64,000 bases of DNA, from assembly GCA_938015435.1 (NCBI GenBank), contig CALLPN010000008.1, positions 62,001-126,000 on the forward strand, given 5' to 3'. This document shows, in pieces, positions 53,786 to 61,770 of this stretch. The position numbers and the translations under genes are program-made. Every line of letters starts with the position of its first letter. Position 1 is the stretch's first letter. Source of the stretch: an uncultured Saprospiraceae bacterium (GTDB lineage: Bacteria; Bacteroidota; Bacteroidia; Chitinophagales; Saprospiraceae). Below the pieces are notes generated by a model. That model was not told where the DNA came from, did no database searches, and saw only the letters and a list, made by a program, of their open reading frames with translations.

Positions 53786-54034
53786 ATGGAATATTATAAT
53801 GAAACAATTAAACCTTGGTTAGGGATAATTGCGATAATTGTTATTGGGTTCTTAATGATCAAAGATCCGAACTTATTTGATGGCACTGAAATTTCAGGTA
53901 GAAAGCAAATTATAAAATTAATATTCAGCTACATATGGGGAATACCTGTTGGGATAATTGCTCTAGTTGTAGGTGGTTATATGGGATACAATAAGTATCA
54001 GTCAGACAGCAAATCTGATGATGAACAAGCTTAA
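53786..54034 (+). CDS. Small membrane protein
   Basis: An 82-residue protein with two membrane segments (about residues 8-26 and 48-67) and a charged C-terminal tail (NKYQSDSKSDDEQA). The ATG at 53786 (MEYYNETIKPWLGIIAI) is preferred; a longer frame from 53699 would start inside the thioredoxin pseudogene. No family is recognised. Confidence in its reality rests on the clean hydrophobic pattern and length. Confidence 0.55.
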   Translation: MEYYNETIKPWLGIIAIIVIGFLMIKDPNLFDGTEISGRKQIIKLIFSYIWGIPVGIIALVVGGYMGYNKYQSDSKSDDEQA

Positions 54035-54266
54035 AACTGAACCTGTTAGTTAGATCACCCACTTAAATACTAACTTTTGTTTCTTTGAAATGAATCTCCA
54101 GTATTGAATGATAAGACTTTAATCTGTATATAGCTACACTAGATATTCGACCTTTATCTAATTAATCGATGTTATTGATGATTCTCGTAATTAAAGATTA
54201 GCACAAGTACTAAATTTAAAATGCAGATAACTACATTATTAATTTTGTGGTTCTTTACGTATTTAT

Positions 54267-55070
54267 ATGAACTCTAAATATACCACCATGCTAAATATAA
54301 TTAAAAAAATAATTCTTAGTTCGCTTTCAATCTTGGGGATAAGTACTTTTGTTTGGATAGTACTTCTACTCAATCCCAATATGGTGTATAGCAGTTCAAC
54401 TCAAATAGATAATGTTACTGTGTATCACAACCATGAGTTAGAAGCAGAAGCAAAAGGAGTCATCCAAGAAGCAATTAAAATCATCGGCACAAGTTCTATA
54501 TACGATGATCAAATCGAAGTATCCATGTGTATGAATGATGGGTCCTATTATCCAGAGTTATATCCTTTTGCTGCTGCGACAGCTTATGCATTTCTAAATA
54601 AAACGGTGATGTATAATAGTACTCCTAGTTTTAGAGATAACATTACAGAATTTAGCTGGGCTGTAAATGAATATGAAACAAGAAAATATAATCTGACTTA
54701 TCTTTTAGCTCATGAATTTATGCATAATGTGCAGTACGATTATAATGCTAAATATCAAATCTGCAGTACATTTGGAAAGATCAATTGGAAGTTAGAAGGA
54801 CATGCAGATTATATCGCAAGGAAATTTAAGAATGATGGTTTATTAGCTTCGAAGATTAACAATTACTTATTCCAAGTGAAACATGGACATAAAGGTGTAC
54901 CAGTATTTACGCTGGAAGATGGTACCATTCAGAATCTTTCATATTATAAGTATGCTTTGGTCATTCAATATCTCTTCGAAGAAAAGGGAATGAACTACAA
55001 TCAGATTTGCCAGCTTGAAACAAGCTTGGATATGTTATATTTTGACATGATCGAATGGAGTAATTCCTAA
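54267..55070 (+). CDS. Putative membrane-anchored zinc metallopeptidase
   Basis: A 267-residue protein with an N-terminal membrane anchor or signal (residues 16-35). LTYLLAHEFMHNVQYDYNAK near residues 143-162 is an HExxH zinc-binding site, and KLEGHADYIARKF about 23 residues later provides a glutamate in the position expected of gluzincins. Thus a small extracytoplasmic peptidase is likely; family not identified. An ATG 21 bp downstream is an alternative start. Confidence 0.68.
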   Translation: MNSKYTTMLNIIKKIILSSLSILGISTFVWIVLLLNPNMVYSSSTQIDNVTVYHNHELEAEAKGVIQEAIKIIGTSSIYDDQIEVSMCMNDGSYYPELYPFAAATAYAFLNKTVMYNSTPSFRDNITEFSWAVNEYETRKYNLTYLLAHEFMHNVQYDYNAKYQICSTFGKINWKLEGHADYIARKFKNDGLLASKINNYLFQVKHGHKGVPVFTLEDGTIQNLSYYKYALVIQYLFEEKGMNYNQICQLETSLDMLYFDMIEWSNS

Positions 55071-55204
55071 TTAGAATTTTGAGTATTTCGATTTTTGTGA
55101 AGGGAACCATTAGAAGAAAAAGCACTAAATCTTTTTAATAGAAATCAAAATAAATTTGGAGTAATCCCAATATTCAATAAGCTATAGTTTCAAAATATGA
55201 CGAT

Positions 55205-55543
55205 ATGAATTTATCGAATTTAATAATTGGTGTTTGCAGTCTTCTTCTTCTAATGGTTGGCGCGGATAAATTTCTAAACTTTATGGAACCACCATGTTCG
55301 CTCATGGAAAATATATCCACAACTACATGGCAAGCATTAGGAGTAATACAACTCGCTGGAGGAATTCTTCTTTGGATGCCTAAGCTGAGGAGGTCTATCG
55401 CAAGTTTCTTCATCGTATTTATGTTGTTCTTTACCATAATGCATCTGAAGGAAAACACTTACGACATTGGGGGATCTGTATTTATGGTATTCTTATTTGG
55501 AATCATAGCTTGGAATCCGTCATTTCTGAGCGGCAAGAAATAG
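55205..55543 (+). CDS. DoxX-like small membrane protein
   Basis: A 112-residue protein with four predicted membrane segments. The pattern MVGADKFLNFM ... WQALGVIQLAGGILLWMPKLRR ... LFFTIMHLKENTYDIGG resembles DoxX/MauE-like four-helix proteins. No redox partner is adjacent and function is unknown. It converges with ftsE with a 19 bp gap. Confidence 0.7.
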   Translation: MNLSNLIIGVCSLLLLMVGADKFLNFMEPPCSLMENISTTTWQALGVIQLAGGILLWMPKLRRSIASFFIVFMLFFTIMHLKENTYDIGGSVFMVFLFGIIAWNPSFLSGKK

Positions 55544-55562
55544 TAAGATGTAAATTGAAAAA

Positions 55563-56225
55563 TTATTTTTCAAGCACAGTGCCATTTTCGCAATCCATAA
55601 CTCTTGCTGGAAAATCATCGATTAACCGACTGTCATGAGTTGCAAATATAGTGGCGGTACCAAACTCTTGATTTATTTGTTGGAATAATTCAAACACCTC
55701 ATCGCTAGATTGTGGATCAAGGTTACCGGTAGGTTCATCAGCAATAATAAGTTCTGGAGTATTGAGTATCGCTCTTGCAATACACAATCGCTGTTGCTCC
55801 CCTCCACTTAGCGAAAATGCTCGACGATCTATCATTTCGGAAAGTCCTACTGCAGAAAGTACTTCGTCTACCCTATTCAATGCTTTGTCTTTATCTTTCC
55901 AATCAGTAGCTTCTAGTATAAAAGTTAAGTTACGCTTTACGGTCCAGTTAGGAAATAATCTAAAATCCTGAAATACCATCCCTATTTTTCTACGAAGATC
56001 AGGTACTTGATCTTTTGGAAGTTTCGATAGATCAAAACCAACAACATTGGCGTTGCCGGAAACTAATGGATATTCTCCGTAGAGGGTTTTTAGTAAGGTG
56101 GACTTGCCTGTACCAGATCTACCCGTGAGATAGCAAAATTCACCTTGAATCACTTCTAGATTGACATCTCGCATGACTTCTTTCCCTTCGTTACCGATTA
56201 CACACTGTTGCAGATTTACTAACAT
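55563..56225 (-). CDS. ftsE: Cell-division ABC transporter ATP-binding protein FtsE
   Basis: An ABC ATPase of 220 residues. Walker A GRSGTGKSTLLKTLYG near residue 36, Q-loop VFQDFRLFPNWTV, signature LSGGEQQRLCIARAI, Walker B ELIIADEPTGNLDP and H-loop FATHD are all present. The RLFPNWTVKRN block is typical of FtsE, which with the membrane protein FtsX couples ATP use to peptidoglycan hydrolases at the septum. ftsX is not adjacent; a LolD-like role is the alternative. Confidence 0.88.
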   Translation of the reverse strand: MLVNLQQCVIGNEGKEVMRDVNLEVIQGEFCYLTGRSGTGKSTLLKTLYGEYPLVSGNANVVGFDLSKLPKDQVPDLRRKIGMVFQDFRLFPNWTVKRNLTFILEATDWKDKDKALNRVDEVLSAVGLSEMIDRRAFSLSGGEQQRLCIARAILNTPELIIADEPTGNLDPQSSDEVFELFQQINQEFGTATIFATHDSRLIDDFPARVMDCENGTVLEK

Positions 56226-56434
56226 GGCGTTAAATTACAAAAGAGTCTAATTCATCTTCTCATTTGCCTCCTATTCATTTTAATAAATCCATGATTCTTC
56301 GAGGAAATAGATTTTATGTCACCTTGAAGTGAAATTAATTATAGGAAAACATGTCGAATTATCAATGATTATGAAACTATCCCTTTCCATTACAATTCTC
56401 TCAATCATTCTTTAGCTACATTCCATCCTTATTC

Positions 56435-56442
56435 TATCTTTG
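56435..56442 (+). promoter_or_regulatory. Probable -7 promoter element of ychF
   Basis: TATCTTTG, 40 bp upstream of the ychF ATG. No TTG is seen at the expected -33 spacing. Confidence 0.5.
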
Positions 56443-56482
56443 CAGCCATAATATCACAATTTACATCTAAAAGATATCAGAC

Positions 56483-57580
56483 ATGGCATTACAATGCGGA
56501 ATCGTAGGACTACCAAATGTTGGAAAATCAACTTTATTCAATGCGTTGACATCAGCTAAAGCATTAGCGGCTAACTACCCTTTTGCAACTAAAGAACCTA
56601 ACATCGGTATGATTACTGTGCCTGACGAAAGATTAGATAAGTTATCTGAGCTAGTACAGCCAGAGAAGGTACAGCCAACAACTGTGGAAATCGTAGATAT
56701 CGCAGGTTTGATCAAAGGAGCCAGTAAAGGTGAAGGTCTAGGAAATCAATTTTTGGCCAACATTCGTGAAGTAGATGCAATCGTACATGTAGTGAGATGC
56801 TTTGTAGATGATAATGTAATCCACGTAGATGGCAATGTAGATCCAGTAAGAGATAAAGACATCATAGATACCGAATTGATTCTCAAAGATATAGACACTG
56901 TAGAAAAGCGATTAGATAAGCAAAAGAAAGCAGCCAAAGGTGGTGACAAAACTGAGGGAAAGAAAGTAGAGATTATAGAAGCTATGATGGCGCACTTATC
57001 AGACAGTAAGCCCGCAAGAAGTTTAGATCTATCTGATGACGGTAGAGAAATGCTAAAAGAAATGCAACTACTCACGGCTAAACCTATCATATATGTATGC
57101 AATGTAGATGAAGAGTCTGTCAATGATGGAAATGAGCATACTAAAGCATTCGCTCAATGTATCGTCGGTGAAGATGCTGAGATGATTCTCATTTCTGCAG
57201 GAATAGAAGCCGATATAGCTGAACTAGAATCTAAAGAAGAGCGTCTCGAATTTATAGAAGCAATGGGGCTAAGTGAAGCTGGAGTTAACCAAGTAATACG
57301 ATCATGTTACAACATCCTAAACTTAATCACATACTTTACTGCAGGGGTAAAAGAAGTAAGGGCATGGACAGTATTAAGAGGATCTACGGCTCCGCAAGCT
57401 GCGGGCGTAATACATACAGACTTTGAAAAAGGGTTTATTCGAGCGGAGGTAATTAAGTATGCAGATTACGTAGAGCATGGTTCAGAGGCTGCGGTAAAAA
57501 CTGCTGGTAAGCAAGGTATCGAAGGAAAGGAGTACATCGTTGCAGATGGAGATATCATGCACTTTAGATTCAATGTTTAA
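56483..57580 (+). CDS. ychF: Redox-regulated ATPase YchF
   Basis: An Obg-like P-loop ATPase/GTPase of 365 residues. G1 GLPNVGKSTLFNALTSA, switch/G3 VDIAGLIKGASKGEGLGNQFLANIREVDAI, the altered G4 VCNVDEESV (NxxE, which shifts specificity to ATP) and the C-terminal TGS domain with TVLRGSTAPQAAGVIHTDFEKGFIRAEVI are clear. Members bind ribosomes and are linked to oxidative stress. The pseudouridine synthase gene starts 3 bp after its stop. Confidence 0.97.
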   Translation: MALQCGIVGLPNVGKSTLFNALTSAKALAANYPFATKEPNIGMITVPDERLDKLSELVQPEKVQPTTVEIVDIAGLIKGASKGEGLGNQFLANIREVDAIVHVVRCFVDDNVIHVDGNVDPVRDKDIIDTELILKDIDTVEKRLDKQKKAAKGGDKTEGKKVEIIEAMMAHLSDSKPARSLDLSDDGREMLKEMQLLTAKPIIYVCNVDEESVNDGNEHTKAFAQCIVGEDAEMILISAGIEADIAELESKEERLEFIEAMGLSEAGVNQVIRSCYNILNLITYFTAGVKEVRAWTVLRGSTAPQAAGVIHTDFEKGFIRAEVIKYADYVEHGSEAAVKTAGKQGIEGKEYIVADGDIMHFRFNV

Positions 57581-57583
57581 GTT

Positions 57584-58171
57584 TTGGGATTTACCTACAT
57601 AGCATTTTATAAACCTTTTGATGTTCTTTCCCAGTTTACTAAAGAGATAGAAACGCACAAGACACTGGCTGATCACTTAGATATCGCCACAGATATATAT
57701 CCTGTGGGAAGATTAGACCGAGATAGTGAAGGCTTACTTTTATTGACTAATGATAAGCGGCTGAATCATAAGCTACTAGACCCAAAATACAAGCATCCAA
57801 GAACATACTGGGTGCAAGTAGATGGCTCTATTACGGAGGATGCGATACAAGAAATCAAAAACGGACCTACGATCAAAGTGGGCAAATCGAAGTACAAGAC
57901 ACTGCGTTGTGAGGCGAGCATTATAGATGCTCCTTCGCTACAAGATCGTATTCCTCCTATCCGAGTACGGAAATCTATACCGACTAGCTGGGCCATGATT
58001 ACACTCACGGAAGGTAAAAATAGACAGGTAAGAAAAATGTTTGCTGCGATTGGATTTCCTGTGTTAAGGCTCATTAGAAATTCTATTCAAAGCTTAGAAC
58101 TACTTGATTTAAAATCAGGTGAACACCGTATGGTTACTAAGTTTGACATACTTAACAAAGAAATTGTATAG
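57584..58171 (+). CDS. RsuA/RluE-type pseudouridine synthase
   Basis: A 195-residue rRNA pseudouridine synthase of the RsuA/RluB/E/F group without an S4 domain, like RluE. TYIAFYKPFDVLSQFTKE, the catalytic motif YPVGRLDRDSEGLLLLTND near residue 48, YWVQVDGSITEDAI and TLTEGKNRQVRKMFAAIGFPVLRLIRN are diagnostic. The start is a TTG 3 bp after the ychF stop; no ATG or GTG is available nearby. Translational coupling to ychF is likely. Confidence 0.92.
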   Translation: MGFTYIAFYKPFDVLSQFTKEIETHKTLADHLDIATDIYPVGRLDRDSEGLLLLTNDKRLNHKLLDPKYKHPRTYWVQVDGSITEDAIQEIKNGPTIKVGKSKYKTLRCEASIIDAPSLQDRIPPIRVRKSIPTSWAMITLTEGKNRQVRKMFAAIGFPVLRLIRNSIQSLELLDLKSGEHRMVTKFDILNKEIV

Positions 58172-58265
58172 CTCGTATTGTTCTTAATCAGTTATCAACT
58201 TAATACACATATATTAATTCTTAATACAAAAATACATCTATATATAAAGAAAAGGTGTGTTGCAC

Positions 58266-58296
58266 TTGTCAATTGTCCTATAAATCGTTACTTTTG
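58266..58296 (+). promoter_or_regulatory. Promoter of rpmI-rplT
   Basis: TTG at 58266-58268, 20 bp spacer, TACTTTTG at 58289-58296, 32 bp before the rpmI ATG. Confidence 0.68.
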
Positions 58297-58328
58297 CACT
58301 CATTTTGTAACACAATAATCTTTCAGCA

Positions 58329-58526
58329 ATGCCAAAGATGAAGACGCACAGTAGTGCAAAGAAGAGATTTAAGATCACAGGTTCTGGAAAAGTTAAAAGG
58401 TTTCAAGCTTATACATCTCACATGATGAGAAATAAGTCTAAGAAAGCTAAGACTAGACTAGGAGGATCTACTCTTGTATCTAAAGTAGATCAGAAGAGAA
58501 TCAAAACTCTACTTTGTATCCAGTAA
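58329..58526 (+). CDS. rpmI: 50S ribosomal protein L35
   Basis: A 65-residue basic protein with the L35 pattern: [39 protein letters not shown] and the C-terminal DQKRIKTLL. It binds 23S rRNA in the large subunit. It is followed by rplT after 91 bp, the standard order. infC, which usually precedes it, is not here: the upstream gene is a pseudouridine synthase. Confidence 0.97.
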   Translation: MPKMKTHSSAKKRFKITGSGKVKRFQAYTSHMMRNKSKKAKTRLGGSTLVSKVDQKRIKTLLCIQ

Positions 58527-58617
58527 ATGGATCTTATTCAAACTTATTATTTAACGAGGATACAGGACTTAAGAATCAGAAATAATTGATCCCTGTATTG
58601 TACTAAAATTTAAAAAT

Positions 58618-58962
58618 ATGCCTAGATCGGTAAATGCCGTAGCTTCAAGAAGAAGAAGGAAAAAAATCTTAAAAGCAGCCAGAGGATACTTTGGTGCTAG
58701 AAGTAAAGTCTATACAGTAGCTAAGAATGCTGTTGAAAAAGCAATGCAATATGCATACATCGGACGTAAGCTTAAGAAAAGAGCTTTCAGAAGACTGTGG
58801 ATTGCACGTATCAATGCAGCATCTAGACAAGAAGGAATGTCATATAGTACATTCATGCACGGTCTATCTAAAGCGGATATCAAGCTTAACAGAAAAGTAC
58901 TTGCTGATCTTGCGATGAATCACCCAGAATCATTCAAGACACTTGTAAATCAAGTGAAGTAA
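58618..58962 (+). CDS. rplT: 50S ribosomal protein L20
   Basis: A 114-residue early-assembly large-subunit protein. The basic N-terminal extension ([20 protein letters not shown]) is followed by [50 protein letters not shown] in pieces and the end [14 protein letters not shown]. In many bacteria L20 represses its own operon through the leader; no such pseudoknot could be confirmed by eye here. A long terminator follows. Confidence 0.97.
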   Translation: MPRSVNAVASRRRRKKILKAARGYFGARSKVYTVAKNAVEKAMQYAYIGRKLKKRAFRRLWIARINAASRQEGMSYSTFMHGLSKADIKLNRKVLADLAMNHPESFKTLVNQVK

Positions 58963-58984
58963 GCTTAGCTTATAAATTATACAG

Positions 58985-59018
58985 AAGGGATAATCTCATT
59001 GAGGTTATCCCTTTTTTT
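58985..59018 (+). terminator. Rho-independent terminator of rpmI-rplT
   Basis: AAGGGATAATCTC pairs with GAGGTTATCCCTT (13 pairs with one T-G) around ATT, then seven T. It is 22 bp past the rplT stop. Confidence 0.9.
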
Positions 59019-59062
59019 ATGTCTTATAAGTAATGAAAGTTTTCGTTGAAAGGCAACCATTC

Positions 59063-59222
59063 TTTCATCAGAAATTAACAGACCTTCGATGAAAGGCTAA
59101 ATCGCCATTATCGCTGAGATTGTATTGTTAGCAATGCCCGTTTTCGTAGAATGGACCTCAGCCCTCTAAACGCAAACGGAACGTGATGGAAATCTGCATT
59201 CTACCTGTAAGCGGAATATAAT
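59063..59222. repeat. Degenerate intergenic direct repeat, copy A
   Basis: Shares with copy B the blocks TTTCATCAGA, GA(C/T)..TCGAT(G/A)AAAGGCTAAATCG, GTTAGCAATG and CTACnTGTAAGCGGAAT(A/G)TAAT. It lies in a gene-free 0.4 kb stretch between rplT and pgpA. Confidence 0.6.
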
Positions 59223-59272
59223 CTGAATAAGTATTTTGTATCCTGCAAATTGATCTCTTATCTCAATAATCA

Positions 59273-59402
59273 TTTCATCAGAGGTCAGGAGACATCCGAT
59301 AAAAGGCTAAATCGACAATTGTGGCAGTTGTATATATACTGTTTAGCAATGTCAACTTTTAATTGAAGCTCTCCAGTATTCTACATGTAAGCGGAATGTA
59401 AT
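59273..59402. repeat. Degenerate intergenic direct repeat, copy B
   Basis: Second copy, shorter by about 30 bp because of a gap after the GTTTAGCAATG block. Together A and B fill most of the 454 bp between rplT and pgpA, in which I see no gene. Confidence 0.6.
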
Positions 59403-59416
59403 GAAATCCAAGTAAG

Positions 59417-59899
59417 TTAAAACCCTAAATATTCTACTAAACCAAAATAATTGACTAATTGTAATACGATCAATGCATAGAATCCGGCAAGAAGATCATC
59501 TGCCATTACTCCGAATCCATTCTTAATTTTACGATCTATTGCTCCAACACCTAAGGGCTTAAGAATATCAAAGAATCTGAATAGTCCAAAACCAAGTAAC
59601 ATATTGAACCAGCCAAAAGGCATACATATAAATGTCAACCAAATTCCTACTGATTCATCCATTACGATCTTACTAGGGTCGTCTCCCCATTCGTCTTTTA
59701 ATACCTCACAACACCAAGTTCCTATGATCGTAAATAGAATAGTTAAACCTATCATCCACGCATTGATTTGCTCAGGTGCATATTGGTATATCAAATAATA
59801 GATAGCTACTCCAAATGCAGCGCCCCAAGTACCTGGGGCAAATGGAATAAAACCAAACCCAAATGATGTTCCTATCGCTTTTGCTATCGTCTTTTTCAT
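59417..59899 (-). CDS. pgpA: Phosphatidylglycerophosphatase A
   Basis: Dephosphorylates phosphatidylglycerophosphate in phospholipid synthesis at the inner membrane. 160 residues with about three membrane segments. The N-terminal FGFIPFAPGTWGAAFGVAIYY, the acidic catalytic block DPSKIVMDESVGIWLTF, and GAIDRKIKNGFGVMADDLLAGFYAL match the family. It is encoded alone, between an intergenic repeat and a terminator. Confidence 0.95.
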   Translation of the reverse strand: MKKTIAKAIGTSFGFGFIPFAPGTWGAAFGVAIYYLIYQYAPEQINAWMIGLTILFTIIGTWCCEVLKDEWGDDPSKIVMDESVGIWLTFICMPFGWFNMLLGFGLFRFFDILKPLGVGAIDRKIKNGFGVMADDLLAGFYALIVLQLVNYFGLVEYLGF

Positions 59900-59995
59900 G
59901 TCGTAAATGTATTCATTTTTATACTAATTGGTAGATGTGGATATACCGTGTCTAAATCATATCCAGTATTCAAATACAATAATCCTAAACAACAA

Positions 59996-60027
59996 AGCGG
60001 GCCACACCTCGAAAGGTATAGCCCACT
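59996..60027 (-). terminator. Rho-independent terminator of the T9SS sulfotransferase-like genes
   Basis: On the minus strand AGTGGGCTATACCT and AGGTGTGGCCCGCT pair over 14 positions (with three G-U) around a TTCG tetraloop, followed by TTGTTGTTT. It is 27 bp past the stop. Confidence 0.85.
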
Positions 60028-60053
60028 TATTATTTCATGTTATTTAAAACGTA

Positions 60054-61718
60054 TTATTTCGTCACGATTACTCTACCAGTTTGTGATCCATTTACTCTTA
60101 CAATATATATTCCTTCTTGAAAACTAGAAACGTCTATCATCGCATAATTCTGTAAACCAGATTTCACGACTACCCTCTGACCACTTAAAGTATAGAGCTC
60201 TACCCTATGATCAGTTCCTTCTGGAAGATCAACCGTTAAAGTAGAATTAGCAGGTACTGGATACATACGCAATGTCGTAGTACTAAGTTCATCAATATCT
60301 GTTAGTAGTTCGCAGTAGTCCATCCTAGGTTCTAGTTCTATCCATCCTTTAGATGACAAATCTTTACCTTCGAATGCTTCAAAATCTACAGGAAATTTAT
60401 GTGATCTGAAAGTAAGGTTGTTATTAATAGTCAAAGAATCACCCTGTGGAATAGTTGCCCCGCCTCTAATTGGTGTGATATATTCCCAAACAATCTCGTT
60501 ATCAGGAGTAATCTCAAATGTATAACCAAATCGCCCTACTGTAATCAGGTAATTATCATTCACTAATTGTTGAAAACTTGATAACCCCGTAGAATACATT
60601 CGTTGAGGTGTGGGATGTGTCAATGTAAGATCAAAATCCGAAGGGATATATTGTCCATCCATGATCATATAATTTCCATCATAATCATCAAACATAGGAT
60701 CAAAAATATTTGCAGTACTAAAGTCTGCACCCACTCTATTATTAAATACCATTATTTTTCCAAAGTCAGAATTTCCTGGACTAATGTGATCAACATTCCA
60801 GTGTGCATCATGCTGAAAAAATAGTTTTTGATCAGTAGAATCTCCAGCTCTATAAGTCTTTGGATTACCCCATCTATATAGAATATCTCCACCTTGGCCC
60901 CAAGTACCACCTGTAGATCCAGATGCTTGCTCTGTAGTAGTACTATGATCAATAATCCATACCTCATCGAAGTAAGGAATACTTAGCATAATCTGATCAA
61001 ACTCTGGTTGGTAATCTATAGCATTAGCATGCAACCAATCTGCGTCTCCATCATGTGTATCGTAATTAAGATCTATTAACTCTGGATGATCTCCGACCAC
61101 TCCAAAATTGGCCTTAGTCTCGTCAAAATCTTGAATTAAATGATCCCATGAATGCCATTCCCAAACTATCTCTCCTGTCGTAGGATTTAGCTCAAGAACA
61201 TCTTCTGGCCATATAGAGTTATCAGGAAGATTCATCGAATCTCTACCCGCAGCTATTGCTTCTTCTCTAGATCTATACTCCCAAGAAATTGCTAGTATAT
61301 TTCCATTAGGCATTACTTCGATATCATGATGCAATCTTGCTGTTTCATCATTAAGCGTGTAGGTTGATAGTAGTTCATTGTCCCATGACTTAACTTCTAT
61401 AGTAGCACCACCTCCACCTGCCCAGATTGCATTTCCGGCAAACACAGAAGGTCTACTTGTCGTTACAAGATTCCCATTTTCCAATAGGTAAGCTGTATTG
61501 CCAGGCTTGGTTTCTTCAGCACCTTCCCACATGTGAACGATCTCTCCACAGTTATTGATAAGGTAAACATTTGATTGGTTGTGTGGATAGAGTAATGTAT
61601 ATCCGTCATCAGCTAACCAGCTTTTTAGAGAGATTAATCCCACCGTATTATCTTGAGCTAACATTCCGGCCATAAAGACTCCCATTAGCAATATCGTAAA
61701 CAAATTTCTCATATTCAT
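60054..61718 (-). CDS. Arylsulfotransferase-like secreted protein with T9SS tail, paralog 1
   Basis: A 554-residue secreted protein of the ASST/Arylsulfotransf_2 beta-propeller group. Signal peptide NLFTILLMGVFMAGMLAQ (start at 61718; an ATG five codons upstream is possible). Propeller blades include GYTLLYPHNQSNVYLINNCG, NGNILAISWEYRSREEAIAAG, DWLHANAIDYQPEFDQIML and YFDEVWIIDHSTTTEQ, with conserved histidines in WEWHSWDHLIQDFD and FFQHDAHWN. The C-terminus is a T9SS type A domain (LRMYPVPANSTLTV ... VELYTLSGQRVVVK ... GIYIVRVNGSQTGRVIVTK). Sulfuryl transfer is possible but unproven. It follows its paralog by about 50 bp. Confidence 0.9.
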   Translation of the reverse strand: MNMRNLFTILLMGVFMAGMLAQDNTVGLISLKSWLADDGYTLLYPHNQSNVYLINNCGEIVHMWEGAEETKPGNTAYLLENGNLVTTSRPSVFAGNAIWAGGGGATIEVKSWDNELLSTYTLNDETARLHHDIEVMPNGNILAISWEYRSREEAIAAGRDSMNLPDNSIWPEDVLELNPTTGEIVWEWHSWDHLIQDFDETKANFGVVGDHPELIDLNYDTHDGDADWLHANAIDYQPEFDQIMLSIPYFDEVWIIDHSTTTEQASGSTGGTWGQGGDILYRWGNPKTYRAGDSTDQKLFFQHDAHWNVDHISPGNSDFGKIMVFNNRVGADFSTANIFDPMFDDYDGNYMIMDGQYIPSDFDLTLTHPTPQRMYSTGLSSFQQLVNDNYLITVGRFGYTFEITPDNEIVWEYITPIRGGATIPQGDSLTINNNLTFRSHKFPVDFEAFEGKDLSSKGWIELEPRMDYCELLTDIDELSTTTLRMYPVPANSTLTVDLPEGTDHRVELYTLSGQRVVVKSGLQNYAMIDVSSFQEGIYIVRVNGSQTGRVIVTK

Positions 61719-61770
61719 TTTTTTAAAGCACATAGAATTTATGCACTGTCTTTCATTATAGTGATGGTAA

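Noticed and set aside
56746..57123. Minus-strand open frame inside ychF
   Set aside because: Antisense shadow of a well-conserved gene, rich in Ser, Leu and Ile.
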